DNA of 53,201 nucleotides from Acidobacteriota bacterium (GTDB lineage Bacteria; Acidobacteriota; Vicinamibacteria; Vicinamibacterales; UBA2999), in the NCBI GenBank assembly GCA_018000455.1, contig JAGNJW010000033.1, positions 1-53,201 on the forward strand. The letters are read 5' to 3'. Shown piece by piece: positions 7,835-15,478 of this stretch; position 1 is the stretch's first letter, and every line of letters begins with the position of its first letter. A program made the position numbers and the translations under genes. The notes below the pieces were generated by a model. That model had not been told where the DNA came from. It saw only the letters and a program-made list of their open reading frames with translations, and ran no database searches.

Positions 7835-8896
7835 CTAACCGCCGGCGGGCTTGCGATCGAGGCTCTTGAGCGTGACCGTGAAGCTCACCGGCACCCGCGT
7901 CGGGTTGAAGCACACCGTGTCGTTGCAGGCCTGGTACTCGAGCGCACCGGTAATCGTGGCCGAGGGCATGCTGCCGAGCAGCTTCTGCATCTCGGGCGTT
8001 GCAAGCAGCGTGACGTCCTGCAGCAGCCGGAACGGCTTCGAGTAGACCTCCACGCGCTCGTCGAGCGGCTTGAAGTGATAGATCTCCGACGCCGGGTAGA
8101 CGGTGTCGTGGGTGCGCAGCCACGGCTGTGGGTCGAGGGTCAGCTTGACCACCTGGTAGTCGTGCTTCCCGGGTGCGTAGAGATGCATGGCGGGGCGAGG
8201 CGTGACCGCAGCCACGATCGTCAGCCGGTGTCCGGGCGCCGCCACACTGTCGCTGATGGTCGCCGACATCGACAGATGGTCGGTCGTCGCCGCCACGGGC
8301 GTGCCGGCCGGCGTCGCCCCCATGGTGGCGAGAATGGTCGCCGCCGTGTAGCGTTCCTGGTAGGCGTCTTCGAAGAAGCGCTGCACGACCACGCCTTTGG
8401 GATCGACGATGAACGTCCCCGGGTGCGGAATGCCGTAAGCGCGGGTCTTCGGGTCGACCGTGTCGTTGAACAAGCCGTAGCGCTTGATGATCGCCGAGCC
8501 TGGATCGGACACGAGCGGAAAGGTGATGCCGCGCGAGTCGGTGAACTTCTTCAGCGTTTCTGGCGTGTCGTAGGTGATCGACACGAGCCCCAGTCCCTGC
8601 TTCTTGATGTCGTCGTAGCGGCCCTGCAGCTCCACGAGCTGCGTTTTGCAGTACGGTCACCAATCGGCCGAACGGCTGAACACCAGCATCAGCCCTTTCG
8701 GCCCAGAGAGCGACGCCAGCGTCTGCGGCTCGCCGAACTGGTCGGTGCCAGAGAGCGGCGGCACAGTGGCCCCCACCTGCGGCCCCAGCTTCGAGGTGTC
8801 AACCGCCGGAGCGGGCGTCTGCGCCGTGGCGATGGCAGCCGTCGCGCTCAAGAGCGCCACGAGTACACCGGACACACGGAGTCGATTTACGGTCAC
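7835..8896 (-). CDS. Selenocysteine-containing peroxiredoxin/thioredoxin-fold protein fused to DsbD-alpha-like domain
   Basis: A 353-residue exported protein if the in-frame TGA at 8659-8657 is read as selenocysteine (residue 80). A signal peptide is followed by an AhpC/TSA-type thioredoxin fold: LGPQVGATVPPLSGTDQFGE, VFSRSADW, then U-P-Y-C, KTQLVELQGRYDDIKKQGLG and PHPGTFIVDPKG. Both sides of the TGA share one frame and the fold continues through it. Residues about 215-350 resemble the DsbD N-terminal domain, ending with the Cys pair in YQACNDTVCFNPTRVPV. A hairpin suited to SECIS function follows the TGA. Start GTG 8896 has AAGGAAAGGA upstream. Likely role: periplasmic thiol redox or peroxide reduction. 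Confidence 0.85.
8626..8659 (-). other. Candidate bacterial SECIS element and UGA(Sec) codon
   Basis: Reading the minus strand, the TGA (8659-8657) is followed by 14 nt and then a perfect 7-bp hairpin GCAGCTC-GTG-GAGCTGC (8642-8626). The apical loop starts with G and lies 21 nt after the TGA. This fits the bacterial SECIS rules (short stem, G in the first loop positions, loop about 16-37 nt from UGA). The element lies inside the coding region, as expected in bacteria. Confidence 0.75.
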
Positions 8897-9114
8897 AGAG
8901 GCATCCTTTCCTTGACGCGCCGGCATGTGTCGAGCACCGCCAAGGCATCATCGGCGATCATACATGGCGCCGGCACATTCGACAGGGCTCGAGGCCGGGC
9001 TCGTCCGACTCAGCTTGGACGCCGGCCCGGCGGCGCACGTTTCATCGTCCAGGCTGCCGTCCGCCGGGAACTCTGAGGCATCTGGCGTTGTTCAGTCAGC
9101 GTAGGATGATCATC

Positions 9115-9951
9115 ATGCTGCGACCGCTCGTCATGAGCATCGTGTTCCTCGCCTGGTGTCTCACCGGCGCCGCTGGCAGCCTCGGACGCACGGTAGCGGA
9201 TTTCGACCACACGTATGCCGACTACGGCGCGACCCTGACGGCGCACGTCTCGGGCAGCCGGGTCGACTACGCCAGGCTTGCCGCCAGCCGCACCGCCTTC
9301 GACGAGGTCGTCGCCGCGTTCGGGGCGGTGGCGGCCAACGACGAGGCTGGCTGGTCGCGTGCCGAGCGGATGGCCTACTGGATCAACGCCTACAACGTGT
9401 TCACGCTGCGGGCCATCATCGACCACTACCCGATCCGCGGAAGCTGGTTCAGCCGGTATCCGAAGAACAGCATCCGCCAGATCAGCGGCGTGTGGACCAA
9501 CCTGCGGTGGAACGCCGGCGGGCGCCAGCTCACGCTCGACGACATCGAACACAAGCTGCTCCGGCCCCAGTTCCAAGACCCGCGCGTCCACTTCGCCATC
9601 AACTGCGCGTCGGTGAGCTGCCCGCCTCTGGCCAGCGAGCCGTATCGATCCGACCGGCTGGAGGCCCAGCTCGACCGCGCGGCGGTCCGCTATCTGTCCG
9701 GCCCCACCGGTCTCGTCGTCGACGGCACGACGCTGCGGCTGTCGAGCATCTTCGACTGGTACGGCGGCGACTTCGACCTCCGCTACTCGCCGCGCGGGCC
9801 CGCCGGGCAGAACGGCACCACCCGCGCGCTGCTCGGCATGGTGGCCACCCACGGTCCCGAGCCGGCGCAAGCGCTGGCCTTGCAGCCGGGCACGCGGATC
9901 GCGTTTCTCGACTACGACTGGACACTGAACGACACGACCATGCGGCGCTGA
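9115..9951 (+). CDS. Exported DUF547 protein
   Basis: A 278-residue protein with a signal peptide (SIVFLAWCLTGAAG). The DUF547 core is clear: AYWINAYNVFTLRAIIDHYP, the IRQISGVW segment, the basic link DIEHKLLRP, and the hallmark HFAINCASVSCPPL. The family is widespread and structurally related to papain-like folds, but its reaction is not settled. ATG 9115 follows TAGGA; an in-frame ATG at 9106 is an alternative. It is convergent with the barrel gene and divergent from the selenoprotein. Confidence 0.88.
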   Translation: MLRPLVMSIVFLAWCLTGAAGSLGRTVADFDHTYADYGATLTAHVSGSRVDYARLAASRTAFDEVVAAFGAVAANDEAGWSRAERMAYWINAYNVFTLRAIIDHYPIRGSWFSRYPKNSIRQISGVWTNLRWNAGGRQLTLDDIEHKLLRPQFQDPRVHFAINCASVSCPPLASEPYRSDRLEAQLDRAAVRYLSGPTGLVVDGTTLRLSSIFDWYGGDFDLRYSPRGPAGQNGTTRALLGMVATHGPEPAQALALQPGTRIAFLDYDWTLNDTTMRR

Positions 9952-9967
9952 CCGCCAGCGACGGGTG

Positions 9968-12124
9968 CTACCGGCGCCAGGCGTACTGCAGCTTCATGAC
10001 CAGCTGGTTCGACTGCAGCTGCCAGCGCTCGAGGAGCGATCGTACGTTGTGGTTGTAGACCACGAACAGGTCGGCCTCGGGGCGCAGCGTCCAGCGCAGC
10101 CGCGAGTTGATACCCACGGACTTCGACACGGTGTCGTATTGCACGTAGCTCGACACGGAGAGGTCGGGCGAGACGTTGACGCGCAGCCGTGTCCCCAGCA
10201 GGGTCTGGTCGAAGTCGCCGGCCGGCAACCGGGCCATGTTCCGTTCGCCGGAGAACTCCACCGTCAGCAGGGCCGTTGGATTCCAGGCACCCGTCCACAC
10301 GATGCGATCGAGCGCGCCGTCGTAGAAGCCGCCGAACCACCACGTGAGCTGGGTGTAGAGCCGGCGCTTCTGGGCCGTGCCCACCTCCAGGCGGTACTGC
10401 CGCCAGTGATAGCGGCCCGGCGCAATCACCACGCCGTCTGACACTTCGAAGGGCGCTACCAGTCGCTCGCCGGTGGGGTTGACGTTGACCTCGAGGCGAT
10501 CGCCGCTGCGGAAGCGCCAGTTGATGGGCGCGACGAACACGCGGTAGCTCTCCCAGCGGCCGGCCAGATCGGTGGCCACGAACGGACGCAACTCGTGCAC
10601 CAGCTGCTGTAGCGGTCCGCTGGCGATGCGCGTCCGGTTGTCGATGCCGAGATTGAACAGCTGGACGGCGGGCCGCGGCACGAATCCGATGGCCGGGTTG
10701 AAGTCGCGGCCAATGCGCTTGTAGTTGAAGACGATGTCCCACTTGTCGTTCGGGTAGTCCAGCTTGAGACCGTAGGCCTCGGCATCGCTGCCGGTGCGCC
10801 GGTCGGTCGCCAGTGCCCAGACGCCGGCAAGGAAGTTCTTGTCGCCGCCCAGGCGCGACGTCGCATAGGTGACGTCGCCCCCGGCGAGCCAGCGCCCCGA
10901 CTGCCCGAGCGGGTCGCCGACCGTGGCAATGGCGCCGACCCAGGATTCACGCCACAGGTTCTGCTTGACGCGCGCGACCGCCATGCCGGCCTTGTCGTCG
11001 ACGACCCCCGTGCGGTCACCCGTACCAACGACCAACGCGCCGGCGTTGGTATTGCCGACGCGGCCGTTGACCTTGCCGCCCGCCAGAATCGGCACTTCGC
11101 TGCCGGCCACCAGGCCGATGCGTCTGCTGAAGTACGGCAGCACGTCCTGGTCGAGACCGAGGCCGAAAGAGAAGATGTCGTCGCCCTCGAGGAAGAAGGT
11201 GCGCTTCTCGGGGAAGACCAGCGGAAAGCGCGTGAGATTCGTGCGGCGGGTGTCGACCTCGGTCTCGGCGAAGTCGGTGTTGACGGTGACTGAGGCCAGC
11301 ACGTTGGCGCCCAGGCGCTTGGTGACGTCGAGGCTCGGCTGCAGCTCGCCGTCGACCTTGGCCGAAGGTGCCGGGATGCCGCCGCCGGCCGTGAGCGCCG
11401 GCCTGACGCTGACGCCCTTGCCGAGATCGACGACCGGCAGATTGGTGAGCCAGCCCGCGCGGCTGGTCTGCGTCAACTGATACTGACGGCCGGCCGACGC
11501 CCAGCGATCGGTTTCGAGCAGACCCTGAATGCGGCGCTGCACGTTGAAGTGCCAGGTGTGCAGATCGCGTTTGAAGCTGAGCGTCTGGAAGGGGATCCAG
11601 ATCTCCGCGCGCCAGCCGTGCTCGTCTCTGGTGGTCGCGGCGTCCCAGATGCCGTCCCACTCGGCGTTGTCGGACTCGCCCCCGGGATTGACGATGCCGT
11701 CGTAGCGCGCTCCACTCGGATTGACGGCGAACACGTAGCCAGACCGCCCGTCCATGAAGGGCCCGAGCACGAACCGCACGTGATCTTCCTGCGTCAGCGT
11801 GGCGTCACGTCTGACGTTGAAGCTGACGATGCCGACACCCGGCGGCTGCTCGCATTCGATGCCGACGACGATGGCGCGCGGCCCGGCCAGCACCCGGACG
11901 ACCGTGCGCGCCGAGGCCGGGGCGCCCTCGCGCGGATCGGCCTGCGTGAAGGTGTCGATGAGCTCGGCCGACGCCCAGGCCGGCTCGTCGAGCCGGCCGT
12001 CGACGCTGTGCGCGGTCGCGAGCGCCCCGGCGCGGAGTTCGGGCGGCGGCACCAGCTGCGCGTGCGCCGTCAATGCCTGACCGAGCAGCACAAGGGTCAA
12101 CGGCAGCAGGCGCGTGTGTGTCAT
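9968..12124 (-). CDS. CBM9-like domain plus DUF5916 outer-membrane barrel
   Basis: A 718-residue protein. A signal peptide (about 1-22) precedes a family 9 carbohydrate-binding-like sandwich (residues 30-220; HSVDGRLDEPAWASAELID, GYVFAVNPSGARYDG, WRAEIWIPFQTLSF). The remainder is a beta-barrel of the DUF5916 type (NTDFAETEVDTRRTNLTRFP, FPEKRTFFLEGDDIF are hallmarks), ending in alternating strands and a terminal aromatic (LQYAWRR). It probably sits in the outer membrane; ligand and transported species are unknown. Such proteins are abundant in Acidobacteriota, Gemmatimonadota and Bacteroidota. Confidence 0.9.
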   Translation of the reverse strand: MTHTRLLPLTLVLLGQALTAHAQLVPPPELRAGALATAHSVDGRLDEPAWASAELIDTFTQADPREGAPASARTVVRVLAGPRAIVVGIECEQPPGVGIVSFNVRRDATLTQEDHVRFVLGPFMDGRSGYVFAVNPSGARYDGIVNPGGESDNAEWDGIWDAATTRDEHGWRAEIWIPFQTLSFKRDLHTWHFNVQRRIQGLLETDRWASAGRQYQLTQTSRAGWLTNLPVVDLGKGVSVRPALTAGGGIPAPSAKVDGELQPSLDVTKRLGANVLASVTVNTDFAETEVDTRRTNLTRFPLVFPEKRTFFLEGDDIFSFGLGLDQDVLPYFSRRIGLVAGSEVPILAGGKVNGRVGNTNAGALVVGTGDRTGVVDDKAGMAVARVKQNLWRESWVGAIATVGDPLGQSGRWLAGGDVTYATSRLGGDKNFLAGVWALATDRRTGSDAEAYGLKLDYPNDKWDIVFNYKRIGRDFNPAIGFVPRPAVQLFNLGIDNRTRIASGPLQQLVHELRPFVATDLAGRWESYRVFVAPINWRFRSGDRLEVNVNPTGERLVAPFEVSDGVVIAPGRYHWRQYRLEVGTAQKRRLYTQLTWWFGGFYDGALDRIVWTGAWNPTALLTVEFSGERNMARLPAGDFDQTLLGTRLRVNVSPDLSVSSYVQYDTVSKSVGINSRLRWTLRPEADLFVVYNHNVRSLLERWQLQSNQLVMKLQYAWRR

Positions 12125-12245
12125 CGATGTCGACGGGGCGATGTAGCGTTGTGGCGGCGGCGCGTCGTCTGCGCCGTCCCCTTAGCGTAGCTCGTCGACG
12201 AGCGTGCGCACGTGCCGCACGATGGCCTCGCGCATCGGTCGTTCC

Positions 12246-12500
12246 CTAGGACTTACCGAGCTGGTCGAGGGCAGCCTTCACCCCGGCGGCCAGCCTTGCC
12301 GCGGGCCCGGTGCCGCAGTAGTGCACGAAGATCACCGTCGGCGACACGCCGGTCATGTGGTGATGCAACGTCACGACGCCCTCCGGGCAGTAGGATCCGA
12401 CGTGCCCAGCCGCACCTGGGCGTTGGTAATCGGGTCGCCGTCCATGTGTCCGGCCAACCTCGGTGCCGCCGAGTTGGCGCGGGCTCGATAGACACGGCGC
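12246..12500 (-). pseudogene. Frameshifted gene remnant
   Basis: Two minus-strand frames read as protein in succession. The upstream piece, in one frame, gives VYRARANSAAPRLAGHMDGD then PITNAQVR (about 12490-12405). The downstream piece, in another frame, gives HVGSYCPEGVVTLHHHMTGV then SPTVIFVHYCG and ALDQLGKS before TAG at 12246. Together they look like one gene broken by a frameshift near 12400. A 17-codon frame (12236-12183) between this stop and the barrel gene may be another scrap. I do not recognise the family. Confidence 0.45.
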
Positions 12501-12526
12501 GATGAAGCCGGGACGGATGGCCGGGC

Positions 12527-12985
12527 CTACGGCACCAGCGCCGCCGTGAACCGGCGTTGCATCTCCGCCGGACTCACCTCTTCGACCAGCGTGGCGATGA
12601 ACCAGCTGTAGCCGAACGGATCGAGCACCAACCCGGATCGCTCTCCGTGGAACTGCGTCTTGAGCGGGCGCAGCTCGGTGGCGCCGGCGGCCAGGGCCTG
12701 CCGCATCGCGACGTCGGCGTCGGGCACCCTCAGGTGCATCTTCACCGGCGAGCCGCCGACGGTGGCCGGACTGAGGGCACCGAAGTCGGGATACTCGTCG
12801 GCCAGCATGATGCGCGAGGCGCCGATGACGAGCTCGGCGTGACCGACCTTGCCGCCCGGCTCGGTCAAGCGATAATCCTCGCGGGCGCCGAAGGCGCGCG
12901 TGTAGAACGCGATCGCAGCCGACGCGTCTCGCACGGCGAGATACGCGGTGATCGACTGCGGCGTGCTGGTCGAGGTCGTGGTCAT
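12527..12985 (-). CDS. VOC (glyoxalase/PhnB-like) protein
   Basis: A 152-residue VOC-fold protein with two beta-alpha-beta-beta-beta halves. The first is ITAYLAVRDASAAIAFYTRAFGA, the second VPDADVAMRQALAAGA. The closing signature GERSGLVLDPFGYSWFIAT is like PhnB/YdfO-type members that resemble bleomycin-resistance and glyoxalase folds. The true substrate is unknown. The gene diverges from a tetR-type regulator and shares a 60-bp spacer that carries the regulator's palindrome, so it is a likely target of that regulator. Confidence 0.88.
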   Translation of the reverse strand: MTTTSTSTPQSITAYLAVRDASAAIAFYTRAFGAREDYRLTEPGGKVGHAELVIGASRIMLADEYPDFGALSPATVGGSPVKMHLRVPDADVAMRQALAAGATELRPLKTQFHGERSGLVLDPFGYSWFIATLVEEVSPAEMQRRFTAALVP

Positions 12986-13005
12986 GTAGCCTCCGGCGCG
13001 TTGCC

Positions 13006-13045
13006 TTGACGGGCGCGTCTAATTACGATACGTTACGGATCGTAA
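13006..13045 (+). promoter_or_regulatory. tetR promoter and operator
   Basis: A -35-like TTGACG (13006-13011) and a -10-like TACGTT (13029-13034) are 17 bp apart. The inverted repeat TTACGAT-N9-ATCGTAA (13023-13029 and 13039-13045) covers the -10 and the predicted start site and abuts the ATG at 13046. This leaves a leader of about 5 nt with no room for a ribosome site. The palindrome also lies 38 bp upstream of the divergent VOC gene start. Confidence 0.6.
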
Positions 13046-13666
13046 ATGGCACACGGACCGCCTGTCAAGCCCGTCCCGACACCACCGCGCGGCCGCCCGC
13101 GCAGTGCTGCTGCGCGGGCACGCGTGCTCCAGGCGGCGCGCGCGCTGCTCGAGGCGCAGGGGCCCGGCGCCGTCACGATCGAGGCCGTGGCCGCGCGATC
13201 GGGCGTGAGCAAGCCGACCATCTACCGCACCTGGCCAAATGCGCCGGCCGTGCTGATGGCGGCCCTGATGGACCGACCGCCGGCGTCACCGACGTCACGG
13301 CGCCGCAGCCCCACCGTGGCCGGCCTGCGGCAGCAACTGCGTGGGATCGCCCGCACCTTCGCCAGCCGGACGGGGCGCACGGTGACGATGATGCTGGCCT
13401 CGGCCGAAGCCGATACCGAGCTCACCAAGGCCTTTCGACATCACTTCATCCTGGCGCGGCGTGAAGAGGGCCGCCAGCTGCTGGTCGCCGCCGTCGCTAC
13501 CGGCGAACTGCGCCACGACCTCGACGTCGACGTCGCCCTCGACCAGTTGTACGGCCCGATCTTCTTCCGCCTGCTCGTCGGTCACGCGCCAGCGGATGAG
13601 GCCTTCGTCAATCGACTGCTCGCCGCGGTGGTTGGCGGGCTGGCGGCGCCACGAGCGCGCCGCTGA
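13046..13666 (+). CDS. TetR/AcrR-family regulator
   Basis: A 206-residue repressor. The N-terminal DNA-binding domain is canonical: RVLQAARALLEAQGPGAVTI, then EAVAARSGVSKPTIYRTWPN with the recognition helix. The C-terminal ligand domain (about 85-200) resembles the TetR_C_11/16 group (HFILARREEGRQLL, DQLYGPIFFRLLVGH). It probably represses itself and the divergent VOC gene through the palindrome that touches its start codon. The inducer is unknown. Confidence 0.9.
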   Translation: MAHGPPVKPVPTPPRGRPRSAAARARVLQAARALLEAQGPGAVTIEAVAARSGVSKPTIYRTWPNAPAVLMAALMDRPPASPTSRRRSPTVAGLRQQLRGIARTFASRTGRTVTMMLASAEADTELTKAFRHHFILARREEGRQLLVAAVATGELRHDLDVDVALDQLYGPIFFRLLVGHAPADEAFVNRLLAAVVGGLAAPRARR

Positions 13667-13681
13667 CGACCGGCGCGCGTC

Positions 13682-14029
13682 TCAGGCGGCAGTGGTCTCC
13701 TTGAGCATCACCAGGAGCATCCGTGTCGGCTCGCGCGCATCCACGTCGTGAGGCACTCCGGCCGGCAGCCTGACGATCGAGCCGGACCCGGCCTCGAGCG
13801 GCGCGCCGCCGATCGTCACACCGAGCGCGCCGGTCAGCACCACGACCAGGGCATCGAACGGCGACGTGTGCTCGCTCAGGCCCTGGCCCTCATCGAACGC
13901 AAAGAGCGTCACCGAGCCCCCACCTGACTTGGCCAGGACGCGGCTGGCGATGCCGCCGGGGATCGAAGCGATGAGAGATTCGAGCGGCCACGCCTCACCG
14001 GCGGGCAGGGCATTGGGCTTCGACGACAT
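13682..14029 (-). CDS. Small cupin-domain protein
   Basis: A 115-residue single-domain cupin. The first motif is SVTLFAFDEGQGLSEHTSPF followed by DALVVVLTGALGVTIGG; the second is GSIVRLPAGVPHDVDA. Only one His of the first metal triad is obvious (EHTSPFD), plus the His of AGVPHDV, so metal binding is possible but not certain. GGGAGG precedes the ATG. It is divergent from nsrR, with the NsrR-type palindrome about 52 bp upstream of its start, so it may be part of the nitric-oxide response. Confidence 0.85.
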   Translation of the reverse strand: MSSKPNALPAGEAWPLESLIASIPGGIASRVLAKSGGGSVTLFAFDEGQGLSEHTSPFDALVVVLTGALGVTIGGAPLEAGSGSIVRLPAGVPHDVDAREPTRMLLVMLKETTAA

Positions 14030-14080
14030 ACGGACCTCCCTGTCTGCACCGGCGCTTGCCAGCGCCTCCTCAGTAAACTA

Positions 14081-14103
14081 AAGTTGCATTTTAGATGCAA
14101 CTT
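14081..14103 (+). promoter_or_regulatory. NsrR-type operator overlapping the nsrR start codon
   Basis: A perfect palindrome, AAGTTGCAT-N5-ATGCAACTT, which is the 11-1-11 spacing and composition of known NsrR sites (AAGATGCATTT-type half sites). The right arm begins with the ATG of nsrR itself (14095) and encodes its first three residues. A -10-like TAAACT lies at 14074-14079, just left of the arm. Binding should shut off nsrR-globin transcription and may also affect the divergent cupin gene. Confidence 0.75.
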
Positions 14104-14592
14104 ACATCGTTCAGCGACTACGCGCTGCGGGTGCTCATCTACGCGGCCGCGCGGCCGGAGACACGCTGCCAGACGGGTGACGCCGCCGCCGCCTTCGGCA
14201 TCTCACGCCATCACGCGGTGAAGGTCGTCAACGAGCTGCAGCACCTCGGCTACCTCGAGACGATCCGGGGACGCGAGGGCGGCTTCACGCTGGCGGTGCC
14301 GCCGGACCGCATCAGAATCGGCGCGGTCGTCCGACGCACCGAAGGCTCGATGACGCTCGTCGAGTGCTTCGACCCTGTCGCCAACACGTGCCCGCTGGCC
14401 CGGGCCTGCGGTCTGGAACGAGTGCTGCACGGGGCCTTCGACGCCTTCCTCTCGGTACTCGACCGCCACACGTTGGCCGATCTCATCGGCGCACCGCGAT
14501 CGATGGCGCGCGTGTTGGCGCTGGGGACGCGTCCCCGCCGCACCATGCCCGGGCGCAGCAGAACTCGACGTGTCGCAGGAGCTACGCGATGA
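14095..14592 (+). CDS. nsrR: NsrR-like Rrf2-family nitric-oxide sensor
   Basis: A 165-residue repressor with the canonical NsrR beginning (MQLTSFSDYALRVLIYAA). Recognition is in ISRHHAVKVVNELQHLGYLE. Cluster ligands match the Streptomyces NsrR pattern: Cys91, Cys99 and Cys105, and Asp8. NsrR binds DNA with a [4Fe-4S] cluster and releases it when NO reacts. The C-terminus is longer than usual and Arg-rich. The stop overlaps the globin start (ATGA), so sensor and NO-handling protein are made together, with autoregulation through the operator over the start codon. Confidence 0.9.
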   Translation: MQLTSFSDYALRVLIYAAARPETRCQTGDAAAAFGISRHHAVKVVNELQHLGYLETIRGREGGFTLAVPPDRIRIGAVVRRTEGSMTLVECFDPVANTCPLARACGLERVLHGAFDAFLSVLDRHTLADLIGAPRSMARVLALGTRPRRTMPGRSRTRRVAGATR

Positions 14593-14993
14593 CAGCACAC
14601 ACAACGGACATCGTCGCGCACGCTGATGTCGTGCGCCTGGTCGACGGCTTCTACGAGCGCGTGCGCGCCGACGACCTCCTCGGCCCCATCTTCGACGACA
14701 TCGCCCACACCGACTGGGAGCACCACCTGCCGAAGATGTACGCGTTCTGGGACACCGTGCTCTTCGGCAGCGCTGCTTTCCGGGGCAACCCGCTGGCCGT
14801 GCATCGCACGCTCGCCCGGCAGGTGCCGCTCGGCGAACGCGAATTCACGCGCTGGCTGACCCTGTTCCACGAGACAGTCGACGGGTTGATGAGCGGTCCA
14901 CGAGCCGACGAGGCCAAGCTGAAGGCCACGCGCATCGCCGCGGTCATGCAGCACCACATCCAGGCCGACGGCCAGGTGGGTCAATCGGCATGA
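14589..14993 (+). CDS. Group III truncated hemoglobin
   Basis: A 134-residue globin of the trHbP type. The signature IFDDIAHTDWEHHLPKMY then AFWDTVLFG is characteristic. His72 in NPLAVHRTL is the expected proximal heme ligand, and FTRWLTLFHETVD supplies the group III Trp (G8). Campylobacter Ctb, the best-known homologue, is induced by NO. Here the gene is coupled to nsrR by a 4-nt overlap and to the next gene by another ATGA overlap, which supports a role in NO or oxygen chemistry in the cytoplasm. AGGAG precedes the ATG. Confidence 0.93.
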   Translation: MTAHTTDIVAHADVVRLVDGFYERVRADDLLGPIFDDIAHTDWEHHLPKMYAFWDTVLFGSAAFRGNPLAVHRTLARQVPLGEREFTRWLTLFHETVDGLMSGPRADEAKLKATRIAAVMQHHIQADGQVGQSA

Positions 14994-15478
14994 CGGAGCA
15001 GGACGCCGGGCGCCAGCCGCCTGCTCGCGATCGCACCCGGGAGTTCGAGCGGCCGCAGTCTGAGGTGCCACGCACGGAAGCAGTCACACCGCCAGAACCG
15101 CTCCCCCACAGGGACACGGATCCGCCGCCGGCGAGCCTTTCCTCCTGGATCGCGAGGGCCTCGAACGAGGTCGCGGCGGCGCTGCCAAGTGCCATCGATG
15201 CGGCTCCGCTCGTCCTTGGCGTAGTCGTCGGCATCCTGGTGCTCCGTCGGCGGCGCTGGCGCATGCTGCTCACGCGCGCGGTGCTGTGCCTCGCCGCCGC
15301 GAGCGTGGCCGGACTAGCCGTGTTCTACGGCACCTACCTTCTTGGCTGCCGCGCCATGACGTGTGTCGACGCCGCGGGCATCGTGCCCATCCTCGCTGGC
15401 CTCGGCACCGGGGCCTTCGCCGGCATCGCTGCGCTGGTTGTGCTCTGGCGCTTCACGGCGAGGCGGGCCTCGGACTAG
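14990..15478 (+). CDS. Unknown membrane protein coupled to the globin
   Basis: A 162-residue protein without a family I recognise. Residues 1-50 are hydrophilic and rich in Pro, Arg and Glu. Two or three hydrophobic helices follow (APLVLGVVVGILVL; MLLTRAVLCLAAASVAGLAV; GIVPILAGLGTGAFAGIAAL). Two Cys (GCRAMTC) lie between the second and third helix. The ATG overlaps the globin stop (ATGA), making it the third member of the nsrR operon. Its stop shares a CTAG with the stop of the convergent exchanger gene. Confidence 0.7.
   Translation: MTEQDAGRQPPARDRTREFERPQSEVPRTEAVTPPEPLPHRDTDPPPASLSSWIARASNEVAAALPSAIDAAPLVLGVVVGILVLRRRRWRMLLTRAVLCLAAASVAGLAVFYGTYLLGCRAMTCVDAAGIVPILAGLGTGAFAGIAALVVLWRFTARRASD

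Noticed and set aside
7835..8657. Reading the selenoprotein locus as two separate genes or a nonsense pseudogene
   Set aside because: The TGA sits exactly at the catalytic position of the thioredoxin motif, the frame is unbroken on both sides and a SECIS-like hairpin follows, so Sec decoding explains it better.
9952..9967. Rho-independent terminators between convergent genes (also 13667-13681, 42111-42136, 46760-46766)
   Set aside because: These gaps are only 7-26 bp, and I found no GC hairpin followed by a T-run in them.
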